Positions 22,381 to 33,894 of a stretch of DNA of 64,000 bases are shown one piece after another; within the stretch, counting starts at the first letter, position 1; every line of letters starts with the position of its first letter. The notes under the pieces were generated by a model. The model saw nothing but the letters and a program-made list of their open reading frames with translations. It was not told the DNA's origin and did no database searches. The translations under genes and the position numbers were made by a program. This DNA is from Tholera decimalis. Lineage: Eukaryota; Arthropoda; Insecta; Lepidoptera; Noctuidae. Location: assembly GCA_943138885.2 (NCBI GenBank), contig OW964577.2, positions 7,647,263 through 7,711,262 on the forward strand, given 5' to 3'.

Positions 22381-22413
22381 GAGAGTAATTCTTCAAAACA
22401 TATGATATTTATA
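22380..22413 (-). promoter_or_regulatory. Core promoter: TATA box plus initiator
   Basis: On the minus strand TATAAATATC lies at 22413-22404 and an insect-type initiator TCAGTT at 22382-22377, with the putative +1 A at 22380. The spacing puts the TATA box at about -33 to -28, as expected for a TATA/Inr core promoter. It precedes a plausible 5' leader and an in-frame splice to the next exon of the LIM gene. Assignment to that gene is inference; other first exons may exist. Confidence 0.5.
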
Positions 22414-22624
22414 CGTAGACTTTTCGTACATATTGATTCATTGATGTTGTAAAATTGGAGTATTACGAATTATGTGGGTCATTCGGGTGTCGTCAACATT
22501 GGGGTGGAGTGGGTGAGTGGATGCATCAGCAAGGGATGACGGGATGTTATCTGAATGTGACGAACCAAATATGATGTAAACTGAAGGTTGATATGTCAAG
22601 AAATGGCGTTTTGATATATTAAAG

Positions 22625-22790
22625 CAGGTGGTTGTGGAACCTTGGCTACAGGAATGTTCTAACGAGATACCCCAGAACGCAAGGGCAGCTGAAGGAAAGG
22701 GTGTGTTTTTAGTCAGTAGAAGTCTGACACTCCCTTCGTCTCCACCCAGAGCTGGAGAAGTCATTCAATGATTTTCTCACACGAAAAAAA
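22625..22790 (+). mobile_element. R1-type LINE 3' tail
   Basis: 'ggaatgttctaacgagatac' to 'gtcattcaatgattttctcac'. Lies about 210 bp upstream of the candidate LIM promoter. Confidence 0.6.
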
Positions 22791-23249
22791 GGTGGTTTAT
22801 GTTGTTTTTGTTTTGGTTGTCGAAGTCACCAGTACGTTCAAGGCAAAATAAACTGGGATAGGTGCAAGCGAAAGAAAATATTAGCAGTACTGCTCTAGGT
22901 TCTCACAAGAAAATCTTAGCGTACATATTTTATTTTTATTCATTTTTTTTTAAGTATTATTCTTAGGTTTATTAGATAAAAATAGCTAGGAAAAAAATAT
23001 TTTGTTATTTATATTTGAAAATAACCTTGAGACATTAGGAGTAAATGATGCCGTGACGTCTGACAGGTGAGAATGGAAATAAACGTGTTACGCCGACTCC
23101 AAGTAAATGGGTTAAGGGCAGGAAAATGATGATGATGAAAGCGACAGAGGAATGAGTTGTTTGTTCAGTTCTTACTAATATTATGTCATAGTCAGACAAG
23201 CGAATACATTATCTGCCTAGCCTTTTAACAACCATGTTGGGGTAGGCAT

Positions 23250-23508
23250 CAGTGGCGAAGGCTCCGTACAACTCGATTCCTACCGGCTTCCCTTTTGAAA
23301 TATGACAAATATAATAATAATTATTTTATATATGAATATATAAATAGTAATCTATTATTTTCAATTAAACAAATAATTATTTACGAAGTTACAAGATTTC
23401 GAAGTCAGCCACAGGGCCACAGTTACTGGAATTCACGCATCGCACTTGAGCAAGGTAAGCATTTTTTGGTCCGGCTTCCCTTTTATGAAAATTCACCCTT
23501 CGCCACTG
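23250..23508. mobile_element. hAT-like MITE, copy 1
   Basis: Terminal repeats cagtggcgaagg at both ends; interior AT-rich with 'ggcttccctttt' near each end. Same family as 60905-61120, in opposite orientation. The 8-bp flanks here (gtaggcat / ctgtacat) do not match well. Confidence 0.75.
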
Positions 23509-23799
23509 CTGTACATTTCCATCCAGTCGTATTGGATGCAACTTATTTCTAGTCTACATGGAGCAAAACCCAGTAACTGGGTAACACGATACTATTAACA
23601 AAAGTGAGGACAGATTTTCTCGCTTCTGACTAGGCGTAATGACTGCTTAGATTAGTCGGGAACAACAGCTTAACGTACAAAGCAATTAGTAGGACAGTAA
23701 ATAAAAATAGTTGAGTCGTCATATTTATTCATGCCACAGTTAGCGATATATGTATTTAAAGCAGGCAAATAAAGGAAAAGATGGTTAACTCCAGAATCA

Positions 23800-24500
23800 C
23801 CATTCCAATCTTTACATAAAAATTAAATTTAAGTTTCTGTCTGTTATTTCAAAATAACTGTGTTTTCTCATAGTTATTTATACGACACCTACTAAAACAC
23901 ATTTTTTTTTTAACTTTCGTCTGTATTTCTGTTTGTCTTTAGAATGGCTGAACCGATTTAAACGGGAATTTCGCTGTAAAATAGAGGGTTATAAGGCAAC
24001 ACATAGGCTATTTACGTTATGTATTATGTAGGAAAAACCGCAAAGGCAATATCAAATTCCGCCTTAATGAAAACGCAAGCACAATATTAGTCTGCAATAT
24101 ATTTTAAGCCAGTCAAGAATCATCATAAAATTGTAGGTGAAGAAGTGGGCGTGGAACGCATCAGTGAATTTGCGTCTGTATATGACAAAGCAGAAATGAG
24201 GAATAGTAAACAGAACAATTTTGGCTCCACATAAGAGCAGGTGTGCTTGATAACTGACAAATATTTATACCCACCAAGAGCTAGCGTAGAAGAGCTCCTG
24301 TAGTTTCTTCAGACACATGCGAGAGAAGATGCTGCATTTATTTATGTATGTAAGTAAGTAATTAAATATTGATGTAATCGTTAATCACATTTTTTTAATA
24401 GAAAAAGACGTTTATTTGGTACTCGAACAAGAAGTTATAATAGGTATTTCAACCTATTAAAACTAACGAAATAACACATAATTTTACGAATAACAGGGGT
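23800..24500. other. No gene seen
   Basis: AT-rich; a stretch near 23930-24010 (ctgaaccgatttaaacggg) resembles repeat interiors. No exon recognised. Confidence 0.35.
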
Positions 24501-24976
24501 ATTTAACTTTATAAAAAAGTAAAAAAACTAAAACCCGACTACGACAAAAAAATCGATGCTAAAAAGGACGAAACAAGATTTTCAGGATGCTGAAATAAAC
24601 AAGGTTACTGGAAAAACAAGAACAGAACAAAAATAAAAGCCGTAGTCACACGTCACGTTATTAATTGTTTTGTTACGATTGATATCCTATATAACGTGTG
24701 ACTACGGCTTTTGTTTTTGTTATGTTCTTGTTTTTCCAGTAACCTTGTTTATTTCAGCATCCTGAAAATCTTGTTTCATCCTTTTTAGCATCGATTTTTT
24801 TGTCGTAGTCGGGTTTTAGTTCTTTTTACTTTTTATTATTTAAACTATTTTGGTGTTAAAACACTATGCTTCTATACTATTTACTTAAATTTTTATAAGT
24901 TCAAGTGAAGCCCTTTCAAGTGATACCAAACACGGTATATCTATCTTACTTTTATTTTTTACACATGACTTTTTGA

Positions 24977-24993
24977 CCGCTAGAGGGCGCCAC
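24977..24993 (+). promoter_or_regulatory. CTCF-like motif 1
   Basis: ccgctagagggcgccac. Close to the animal CTCF core CCA(C/G)(T/C)AG(A/G)(G/T)GGCGC. Binding is not shown; the motif is carried by a repeat. Confidence 0.4.
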
Positions 24994-25098
24994 GTTAAAT
25001 TTAAGCAATATTTTGATAAGTACAAGTGAAGCTCTTTCAAATGATACCAAACACGGTGTATCCATCTTATTTTTATTTTTTTACACATGAAGTTTTGT

Positions 25099-25115
25099 CC
25101 ACTAGAGGGCGCCAC
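25099..25115 (+). promoter_or_regulatory. CTCF-like motif 2
   Basis: ccactagagggcgccac, the best of the three matches to the CTCF core. 122 bp after motif 1. Confidence 0.45.
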
Positions 25116-25217
25116 TTTAAATTTAAGCAATGTTTTGGACTTTGTGACGTCCTTTCAAATGATATCAAACACGATGTGTTTATCTTATTTTTATTTTTTA
25201 ACGCAACACTTTTTGGG

Positions 25218-25233
25218 CCCTAGAGGGCGCCAC
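25218..25233 (+). promoter_or_regulatory. CTCF-like motif 3
   Basis: ccctagagggcgccac, about 120 bp after motif 2; the first part of the motif has lost a base. Confidence 0.35.
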
Positions 25234-25445
25234 ATTGGGTTTTGTGACACGTCACACAGCCTATGTTCAGCGGACTATCAAGACGGTTCTAACGATACCT
25301 CATTTGTCGAGTTCCGATAATCAGCTTTGGAGCTATGAGGGAACAGATGAACATACACACATACAAGAATACATACATACATACATAGCCTGTCAAAATC
25401 ATAACCCTCCTTTGGCTTTGCCGTAGTCGGGTAAAAATGTAGTGT

Positions 25446-25510
25446 TGATCAGCTCGTTTGACCACCATTTCACCTGATGGTAAGCGATGATGTGGTCGAA
25501 CATGAAACCT
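25446..25510 (-). mobile_element. jockey/CR1-type LINE 3' tail, short piece
   Basis: 'gtttgaccaccatttcacctgatggtaagcgatgatg..' is the extreme 3' end of the LINE at 21342, on the minus strand. Confidence 0.5.
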
Positions 25511-25990
25511 CACAATTAAAGAAAAACTTATAGTAAAACTAACATTGTTATCTAATTGACACTTTGTCACTTAGTTCTTACGCCAAAGGCATTGCCATAC
25601 AACGTGGCAATGCCGCCAGTCCCTTAGGACAATTTTTTAAATACTTTATTTTAGTTTGCTTCCCAGTCTTGAGATAACATACAATGAAGAATAGATTTTA
25701 TATAATTATGTATCCGCGACCGCAATAACGTCATGATTACGGTAATGATAATCTTTTAATATACTTTATTGCATTTGTGTCGTAAAGGTTGTTATAGTTA
25801 GGATATCGGACTCCTAAGACTTCTATGTCGATATTAACACTTACACTTACACTTGCGCAGGTGTAGTTTAGATTGGCAGCAAATAAAATCTGCCCTAACA
25901 TTAAAGGAATGTCATTAGCAAGTATGTAAGCAGGCGACCTTGTCCAATAAGGAGTTACGAGGTAATTAACCAGTGAAATAATTAGGTACT

Positions 25991-26054
25991 ATCGGAATTC
26001 TGCATTATCTGCTTTAAATGGTAGCATTTAAAGCAGATAATGCAGAATTCCGAT
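25991..26054. repeat. Perfect 30-bp-arm hairpin
   Basis: Arms 25991-26020 and 26025-26054 are exact reverse complements (atcggaattctgcattatct..) with a 4-nt loop, gtag. It sits directly at the upstream side of the LINE ORF fragment at 26060-26370. Confidence 0.95.
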
Positions 26055-26059
26055 CTCAA

Positions 26060-26370
26060 AGCCCAGAATCATGTTTACCCTATTTACCCTACAAGCAAGT
26101 GACTTCACGAACAGCAGGACGGATCAGCAAGCTGACACGGCAACAAGGTGGTTGTTATTGGCAGATAGGTGGAAAAAAACACGAGGTAGATCACCAACCC
26201 GCTGGTCTGACTCCATAAATATAGTCATGGGGCTGAACGTGACGACTGCGCTCAGGCAAGCTGACGACAGGATGGCGTTGAAGTCTTCAGCTCTTCCACC
26301 AAAGCATTCCAAGACAGCCACGACCTTCAGTAATGATATCAACGACGAAGAAGATGGATCACCAGTTTCA
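26060..26370 (+). pseudogene. LINE reverse-transcriptase ORF, C-terminal remnant
   Basis: The plus frame contains DRWKKTRGRSPTRWSDSINI followed by ALRQADDRMALK. The (K/R)RGRPPTRWSDD pattern is typical near the end of endonuclease/reverse-transcriptase ORFs of some non-LTR retrotransposons. Truncated on both sides; upstream codons are out of frame. Confidence 0.6.
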
Positions 26371-26441
26371 CGTGGGTAACACAGCACGGTGGGTAGTCTC
26401 ATAAATGTTTGTTTATGTTCAGATTTTTGGCGCCAATCCAT

Positions 26442-27480
26442 GTACCATTCGGATTTTCACGTTTATTTGGATTTTGCTGCGTAATCCATGATTATGCAAA
26501 ATTCTGTACTAGGATGAGAATGTTAGATTTATTTTGGGAATGTTTGTCATCTTCTTTATGGTTTGAGACGGAATTAGATTAATACATTCCATCCGGTATC
26601 CTGCTACGCTGGAGTGAGATTTTGCTTTTTGTTGAGATCAAATCGACTGCCAAGTTTAGCAAGATCCAAATTCATAATTCGTTGAAGAGCATTATAGTGA
26701 ATATTAAAATAGTATCAAATGCATCCAACCTATTTAACGACTCCTCAAACCGCTCAATCCAAAGATTTGGAGCGAGCCCTAAAACTGAAACTCGTAAAAT
26801 CTCCGTCAAACATCAGACCCATATATTAATGTAAAAGAAACAAGCTCACCAAAGCATTCGCAGTATATTTATTCGTTCGTTTATAGGTTAAAACATTCCC
26901 GAGCAGCCGGTGAATCAGAACAAGAGTATAGCAACACTAAAAAGTCAATTTTCTAAATTTAAACCCGCTCTAATTAAAGATGGCGCTTAGAAATACGACA
27001 CCTGTTTTTCTTCAATTAAATATTGGGTAAAGACAGGATATAGGAAAAATTTTGTTGGTTTTACTTGTAAAATGTATCGGGAATAGTTATATTTAGCCTT
27101 TATGAGGACACTGCTTCTTATAACAGTGATATGTCGTAAGAGACGGAAATAAATCTGGGTTTCTCATGTAATTGCTTGTCATGGTTTGGTTTCGCAAACG
27201 GTATTTTTGTTTCTCTCAATTCTAATTGCACAGTTCAGGATATTGTTCTGAAGCAAGATTTGAGGGAATCACAGGTGCAAACGGAGTTATGTTTTGAAAG
27301 AAAACAAAAATACACAATGCTCAACAAAAATTCGTGAATGTTACAAAATCCATAGGAATATGAAATTTCCCACAAACATGCTATTATCTAATTTAGATTC
27401 TCCGAAGATATTGATTGAGTCCTCAAATATGTAGGCACTTGGCATATTATGAACCACATAGTGGGCAAAATAAAACCATT
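26442..27480. other. No gene seen
   Basis: AT-rich; ORF at 26622-26834 has no recognisable protein features. Confidence 0.4.
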
Positions 27481-27490
27481 TAATTTGGAG

Positions 27491-27531
27491 AAATGAAATG
27501 AAATGAAATGAAATGAAATGAAATATTTATT
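27491..27531 (+). repeat. (GAAAT)n microsatellite
   Basis: About eight copies of aaatg. It adjoins 'atatttattctgtaaat' and, further on, 'ccgaaacaaactcagag' (to about 27665), resembling the tail of a minus-strand LINE whose 3' end carries a short tandem repeat. Confidence 0.8.
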
Positions 27532-28339
27532 CTGTAAATTGGTTATAAATAACACTTTTACACGTCATGTTTTTTTGCGTGTTTAGTTTAGCTAGATGAG
27601 TCCGGTATTTCCTAACTGACTACTCTGAGAAGAAACACCGAAACAAACTCAGAGGTCAAAGTCTCTTTTAAAGTCCAGACAATTTGTATTTGTATATGAG
27701 AAGCATGTAGGTTCATGTCTGTGGTATTCTTTTGAGGATATAACCACGCAAATTTGAGCGGACCTGTCCAGACAGTGCAAGCATTTGTCAGTTATCGTGT
27801 AGCTCAACTTAGAACTTAAGGAGCTCAACAATTTGACGAACAATACCAAAGTAAGGACCTTTGGGTAGGCCACACTAGAACTCAAACTGCTTGACATCAT
27901 TAAATAAATTATAGTGAAAGCAAAAACGATGAAGAAAGAATAACCTACATCGTCCTCACATTTACAATAATGAAATAATTATATATATAAAAAAAAAACA
28001 ACAATATAAAAAAAAAACAACAAACAAAAACAAAAATTAATAGGTATATACAATACTTGAGAAAGCAAAATTTTAATTAATCAAAAATAAATCATCAATC
28101 ATAATTTTAAAAAGAAATAAAAAAGGCACACGTATATCAGGAGCGTTTAAAAGCTTAGTGCAGAGGAAGAACAATAAAAATTAAAAGCGCTGTTTGAATT
28201 TAACGTGTTAAAATCTCATTCATAAGTGGATTGATTATAATTTTAACGAATTTTGAATATACCTACTTGAGACATTAAGGCAGTCATACTGATATTATAA
28301 ATGCAAGAATGTTAGTTTATTGTGTTGGATTTTGGGAAT

Positions 28340-28515
28340 ACTTTAATATTTCAGCCAAGAAGTGGAATTCTCTGCCGGGGTCTGTTTCCTGATATCAGAA
28401 CCTGGGGGTCTTTAAGTCAAGAGTGAATAGGTTATTTTTAGGTAAGCGTGCTTCATCTTCGACTACATCGTCACTTACCATCAGGTGAGATGGTTGTCAA
28501 ACCCGAGCTTATCAC
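28340..28515 (+). mobile_element. jockey/CR1-type LINE 3' end, short copy
   Basis: Contains 'agaagtggaattctctgccg' to 'ccatcaggtgagatgg', aligned with 21440-21600. Confidence 0.65.
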
Positions 28516-30011
28516 CAAAAACAGGCTACGATTTGCTGAAAAAATACGAGCGAATCTGTAGGCAGAAACTAGTTACAAAATATACCTTTAGAAATAAACA
28601 TATTTAAACCTCAAACTTTCATTCCAAATCAGTTTCCGTACAAAAATAATCTTTTCATAATAAAGTAATTAAAACATCCAACAAATTGTGTGTTTCAAAA
28701 TGCAGAACAGACGTTTCTGTCTTAGAAGTCAGTGTTCGGTTAATTCATAAAGATTACGGTTAAGCAAATGTCGGTCAAACGGTCATTATGAACATTGAAC
28801 GTTTGAACACCGTGAATAAAATGGCTTCTTTTTCTTTTAGTTGAGTTATAAACTTACTGATTCAATCAATATCCGTGTTAATTTTGCAATTAAAATGTTA
28901 TAGGGAAAATTGGACTCTATAACTTTTTGGTATGTAGGTAGTTATAAAAAAATCAGCTTGTCTTCGATCATTCGCACCTCTGTGCAAACAAACGTCGAAA
29001 CAGTAGTTTTGAATGCTACATTGGCCAAAGAGGAAGCACAACTCAGTAATTTTTGAGACTTGCTGTCTCTTGCTATTAAAAAAGTCTATAATTTACTTCT
29101 GACATTTCAAGTAAGTAATCAACTGATCCTACCTGCATAAGGCCCATTTAGGACGACATGACGAAAATCTTAAATAAAAATGGCGTCCTAAATGTACGCA
29201 CAAATTGATGAATGATCAAAAAGCGTATGTATCCAATTTCTAACTAAAAAAGAAGCTTCTAGAAGGTTAACGACGTTAAGAAAATCAATTTACACCATTG
29301 GATCGCAAGCAAGTAGGTATGGAAAATTGTGTAGAAAAGTGCCCATCTTAGGTATGGTCGCCATGACTGGTGGCTACTCGTTTTACCATGTTTATATTCA
29401 ATACAAGATTTCACTGATCGTCGGTACCTAATCAAATGTATGACATATTACTGGTTTAAAGATTTTTATAACGAATGCATGTCCCCAGTATTTACGCGGG
29501 AAAATCCTCCCTCGCGAACGAAGTCACGAGCAGAAGCTATAAGTAATAAATATATTCCATTCAACGAATTGCATTACTGCGTGAGTACTACGTCCTCCGT
29601 AAAAGTAGTTCCTGATCTAATGCATCAACATGAATACTTTCATGGAAATGCAACCACACAAGTGTTCGTTTAAAATAAACGTTGGTTTATTTATTGTTTA
29701 CTGCGTGTTATGAAATAGTAAAATGCTATCTGACCGTCATGCTGATAAGTTTAATATCGTTTTTTCCATCATCGCCTGTCTTGTCTAGCTATAAACTGTA
29801 AAGTCAGCTGTAAACTTTTAGTTTAGCTTTTTATTGACTCTCTACTGAAGTTATTTTGTATAATAACAATAAAAAAAAAATTGGCCAAGTGCGAGTCAAA
29901 CTCGCTCATGAAGGGCTGCGGTATCTCGTTAAAACATTCCCGAAACCCCGGCAAAGATGTACTTACATCTTCTGTTTTGAACTCTTCTCCAGCTAAATCA
30001 TCTTAATCCTA
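28516..30011. other. No gene seen
   Basis: A Helitron-like end (acgcgggaaaatcctccctc..) lies at 29490-29545. A repeat piece 'ttggccaagtgcgagtcaaa' lies at 29881, also seen in altered form near 31300. Confidence 0.4.
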
Positions 30012-30778
30012 ACATAGTATAAAGCAAAGTCGCTTCCCTGTGTCTGTCCCTATGTATGCTTAAATCTTTAAAACTACGCAACGGATTTTGATGCAGTTTC
30101 TTTCAATAGGAAGGTTTTAAAGTATATAACATGCATAATATAGTAGAGGAACACTGATAATTTTTGAGGTTTCTAATGTGATGTCGCAAATAAACACATT
30201 TTTTTGCGCTTGCTTTGCAAACGCTGGCTGAACCCTACGAGATAGATCAAAATAATGTACTACAGTATTGTACATCTTAAAAAGGTCAACAAAAAAGACC
30301 TCGACGGTATCTGTCTATCTCTTATAGATAACCCACAACAACCATTTTTTATCCTTGACTTTTTACGAGAAATACGAGCATATTTTACGAAGCGATTTTA
30401 AGCAATACAGCATTAATCCTTATCCAATTAAGTACCATAAATACATTGTGCATTTAATATAAATCAATATTTCCCTTTACAGAATATAATTTAAATAAAT
30501 AGTTTCGAAGATATTACAGATTAATGCAAGGCGCATAGCGCATAGGCATAGCGGTTGCGGCGCGGTGCCGGCGGAAGCACGGCGCGCGTGCCTATGTTGC
30601 TTAGATTTGAGCGTTGAATGTTTTTCCCATGGTAAATTGTGTCACACTTTCAAGAGTAATTACTATAGAGAACATGTATGTCGAATGACAAAAAAGCTGT
30701 CAACGATGTATATAAAGACATTCTATAGTATATTTAATATAAACATTGCACCCGTGCGAAGCCGGGGCGGGTCGCTAG
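30012..30778 (+). mobile_element. Helitron-like element, about 0.77 kb
   Basis: Left part 'catagtataaagcaaagtcgc' and 'aaaactacgcaacggatttt'; right end 'cccgtgcgaagccggggcggg' then tcgctagta. Such left and right ends pair in a subfamily of lepidopteran Helitron-like elements. Interior includes a GC-rich 'gcatagcgcataggcatagcgg' stretch and no protein. Confidence 0.5.
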
Positions 30779-31599
30779 TATTATACATAATCAAAAAATA
30801 CATCTTTCGATTCAATCTTCAAATTATAATAATTTTCACAAAGGCTAAGTGAAAGCACGTGTATATCTGAAATCGCTGGAAAGTCGTTCGCTCCTCATAA
30901 TATTTCAAGTATATCTCTCCTTTATACGTAGATTTGAATGTTGAGTGGGTGTAATGCACTGACGCGTTTCAACCAAACACATTGGGTGCACACGGATTTT
31001 ATGCGAAATTGTTTGATACCTCGCAAGCTTGGATTATATTTGTCGAGAGCAATCTTGGGGTAAATTGAATTGTTGAGAACGATTTGAATTTAATGTAAAT
31101 TGACGATGCAGAAGACTATTAGGCAAACAATGGAATACAAAAGCAACAAATGAATATTCCAAAGAAAACACAATGGGAAACAAATAATGTTCGTTTCCGT
31201 TTTCCAAAGATCTCATGATCAAAAATTAAACTTGCAACATACTGTTTTGAGTGACGCGGGGGCTTTTCCTAATGCAGATTTTGTGGACCTTTGTGAAAAA
31301 CCGGACAAGTGCGACTTGGAATCGCCTACCGTGGTTTCCGTACTAATTTGTAAGTTCCAAATACATCGTTCTTCAATCGAATCTCGAGCTTTTACTCAAA
31401 TTTTAGGGTCCCGTAGCTCTAAATAAAACAAACAGAACCACACTATGTTAGTCTTTGAAGTCTCGCTCCCAAAGTGGAAGAGAAAAAAAAATCACTTCCG
31501 CTGGCACTAGCTTGTATGATATAACGTAAACATAATAATGACTCATTCATCAATGAGTCTCCTCCTATCATAATATAACCATTGACATCTTATCTTACG

Positions 31600-31755
31600 T
31601 CTTGGATAGATTTTTGTTTCTCGCTCACGCAAAAAGTACTGAACGTATGTTAATGAAATGTGGTATTGTATATAATTATCCTGGAATTCCCACGGTATCG
31701 GGGTTTACGCGGGAAAATCCTCCCATACGAACGAAGTCGAGGGCAAAAACTAGTG
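31600..31755 (+). mobile_element. Helitron-like fragment, 3' part
   Basis: 'acgcaaaaagtactgaacgta', 'acggtatcggggtttacgcgg' and 'cgaacgaagtcgagggcaaa' in order, ending actagt. It abuts the SINE that follows. Confidence 0.5.
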
Positions 31756-31764
31756 TAACTTAAT

Positions 31765-31950
31765 TAAGCGGCATTAGCTTAATGGCTAAGGTGTCGGCCT
31801 TGCGATCGAGAGGTCAAGGGTTCGAGCCCCAATCATTACACTATTGCCGTGAACCCATTCCAGACACAAGTATATTTAGCTTAGTTGGAGGGGTTAACAA
31901 GATTACTAGTAATGTGAATTCTACCTATATTGCCAGTTCTCTTTAAAAAA
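31765..31950 (+). mobile_element. tRNA-headed SINE (family A), best copy
   Basis: A-box-like ttagcttaatggctaagg at 31774 and B-box gggttcgagcccc at 31818-31830, followed by the family body and a tail ending in an A run. The head resembles a tRNA gene but lacks a 3' acceptor strand, so it is a SINE, not a tRNA gene. Confidence 0.75.
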
Positions 31951-32446
31951 ATTGTCAATTTACGTCTATCGAAAACTTTAGCTTAAGCTCTTTTCAAATG
32001 AGTGTTGTTTACTATGACAATACTATTAAAATCAACATCGCTAAGAACGATTAAATCATGATATATCACCATTTCTTTAGCATTTAGTACTTATTACTCA
32101 GTTAAATCTGAGACACAGACCGTATGTCCTGTGCGCTAAGAATGACCGTGTTTATTTAAGCTTTAGTTGTCATAAATTATGTCTGAAATATTACTGTAAT
32201 GGTAGAAACCGGCGGTTAGCAGCCCTAAAGTATTTCCTTAGGCATATTTTATGACAGAGCGTTATTAATTGGTTCTAATGAGTTATTGGATCCTGAACAA
32301 ATTGATTTGAATTTACAAAATGAAGAGAACAGTTATGTAACATTTATTTTGACTACTAACTTGACCTAATAGGTTTACTTTCCGTTACTTCATGTAATTC
32401 AAATAAAAGAGAGAAAATCTGGACAGTTAACATACATGTAATACAT

Positions 32447-32550
32447 ACTAGCTGCGCCTGCGTCGTTTGTGTAGGGAGGAATTTATACTACGCAGTTTTT
32501 CTCGCGCAAATCCCGATCCCATGGGAATTTCGGAATAAAAAGTATCGTAA
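32447..32550 (-). mobile_element. Helitron-like 3' end
   Basis: 'tactagctgcgcctgcgtcg' then 'aaatcccgatcccatgggaa', the inverse of the standard right end. Confidence 0.45.
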
Positions 32551-33894
32551 AAGTAAAAGGAGTAATATTGCCCTATATCCCCCTACTATTTTCCTGTAAG
32601 AGCCATTAAAATGAGAAAACTTACTTCAAATTAATATCAGAATATGAAAGGCATGATTCACATTCTGATATTAATTTGAATAAAAGATTTTTTTTTGTTG
32701 TATCGTGTACTTAAATAACTTGAGAAAACACAGTGTTTTAAAATCACAGACAGGCAGTGGAATTTTATTTATGTATGTAGTATGTGCAGCAGATATAGTT
32801 ATATTAAATACTCATATTCACTCTAATGAGTTTATGTTGGACCCCACCACCAAATGTATAAAATGAGTGTTAACTATGGAACAAATAAAATAAATAAATA
32901 TTGGATTCAAAATGAACATAAGATTTTTCCAGAGCCCACAGTTTTGAACAAACAATTTCAAACAACGTTAACAAGAACATATGTTTGGAAACAGGAAGCT
33001 CATTCGGTCAGAAGTATCATTTACCACGACATTTACAAGGCACCAGGGCACTTAAAAGCTTTCAAATATGTGACGTAATTAAAACTTGCAGCATGTCTAG
33101 AGGAGGTGGTATGCGAAGCATTTCCCTTTCGGCTCGCACTGGCCATTTGACCATTTAGAATACTCCTTTCAATGCGCAATTTGTTTTACCCGAGTGCACC
33201 GATGTCCAAAGGACGGTATGTATGTATGTCCGTTTCTTTGTTCCGCCGTAACTACTAAACGACTGAAGTGAGATTGATAAATTATACGTCGTTTGGATTC
33301 GTCTTGGCGCGAGTGCAGGCGGGACCAATTCCATTTAAACTATAATATTATGTTCAAATAGGTTTTGCGTGCTATTCACTTCTTTTAATAAACATTAATG
33401 TGTTTTTCTTTTTCATTTTAGATAACGTAACATAAATTTATTTTGAACATTTTTGTATTTCACCGCAATCAGGTTATTGAATTTTCAATTCCTTTTTTTT
33501 ATGTTCCCCTTTTATATCTTTAACTTCAACTCTTAAGCGAAGGAGTTAACAATTACGTTGGCCAAATAACACATGCTTACAATGAAATACTATCAAACGG
33601 AGGTAGTTCAGTTGGGCAGTGAAAAGTAATACGTAATTTGTTTCATAACAATATACAAAGTGTTCAAAAACTTGCAATTCAATTGCCTTTTCATCTTTTT
33701 ATTGATAAAATTTATCAATTTCGGGATTACAATTTATGGTTCCGTGTCTATGACTACCTTTTTTAAGGTTATGTCAGACTACTCTGTCTCCGCAAAAAAG
33801 AATCAAAAGGATCACTGAGAAAAGATTTTTGTAGTCTACAATTGAGCGGGAATTTTTGTTTGATCGCGAGATAAAAGTGAAAGAAATGTTTTTG
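32551..33894. other. No gene seen
   Basis: AT-rich. ORF 32854-33078 has no recognisable domain. 33170-33310 has a Helitron-like 'tttgttccgccgtaactact' piece. Confidence 0.4.

Larger units (their letters stand above)
7682..22413 (-). other. LIM-domain gene, five exons visible, 3' end outside the window
   Basis: Transcription unit inferred by joining exons 22214-22380 (tentative first exon), 17857-18032, 17031-17203, 10847-10947 and 7682-7847. All junctions have GT/AG and the phases agree across each join (1, 0, 2, 1). Counted from the ATG at 18021, about 201 residues are visible: a Ser/Lys-rich N-terminus (1-77), one LIM domain (78-129), an acidic linker (about 137-146), and a Glu/Pro-rich segment with LDVKSRFEVFE. 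This resembles the single-LIM, actin-associated EPLIN/LIMA1-type group, where the LIM domain binds two zinc ions and mediates protein contacts; that assignment is by motif similarity only. The last visible exon ends in a donor, so the gene continues to the left; no further exon was recognised in 1-7680. Introns are full of mobile-element remnants. Confidence 0.85.
24512..25435 (+). mobile_element. Foldback element with three CTCF-like motifs
   Basis: Starts with a hairpin of about 142-bp arms (24512-24653 and 24694-24836). The body, three tandem units of about 120 bp, is followed by 'ccgtagtcgggtaaa', the inverse of 'acccgactacg' in the first arm, so the outer ends are inverted. Each unit has 'ctttcaa.tgatac' and a 'ctagagggcgccac' core. 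No coding capacity; the short ORFs here (e.g. 24885-25130 minus) are repeat translations. Class unknown. Confidence 0.7.

Noticed and set aside
31770..31835. tRNA gene-like sequence with A and B boxes
   Set aside because: No 3' acceptor strand pairs with the start, and the same head and body recur at 6765 and 20085, so it is a SINE head. The same applies to 18690-18757 and 44880-44945.
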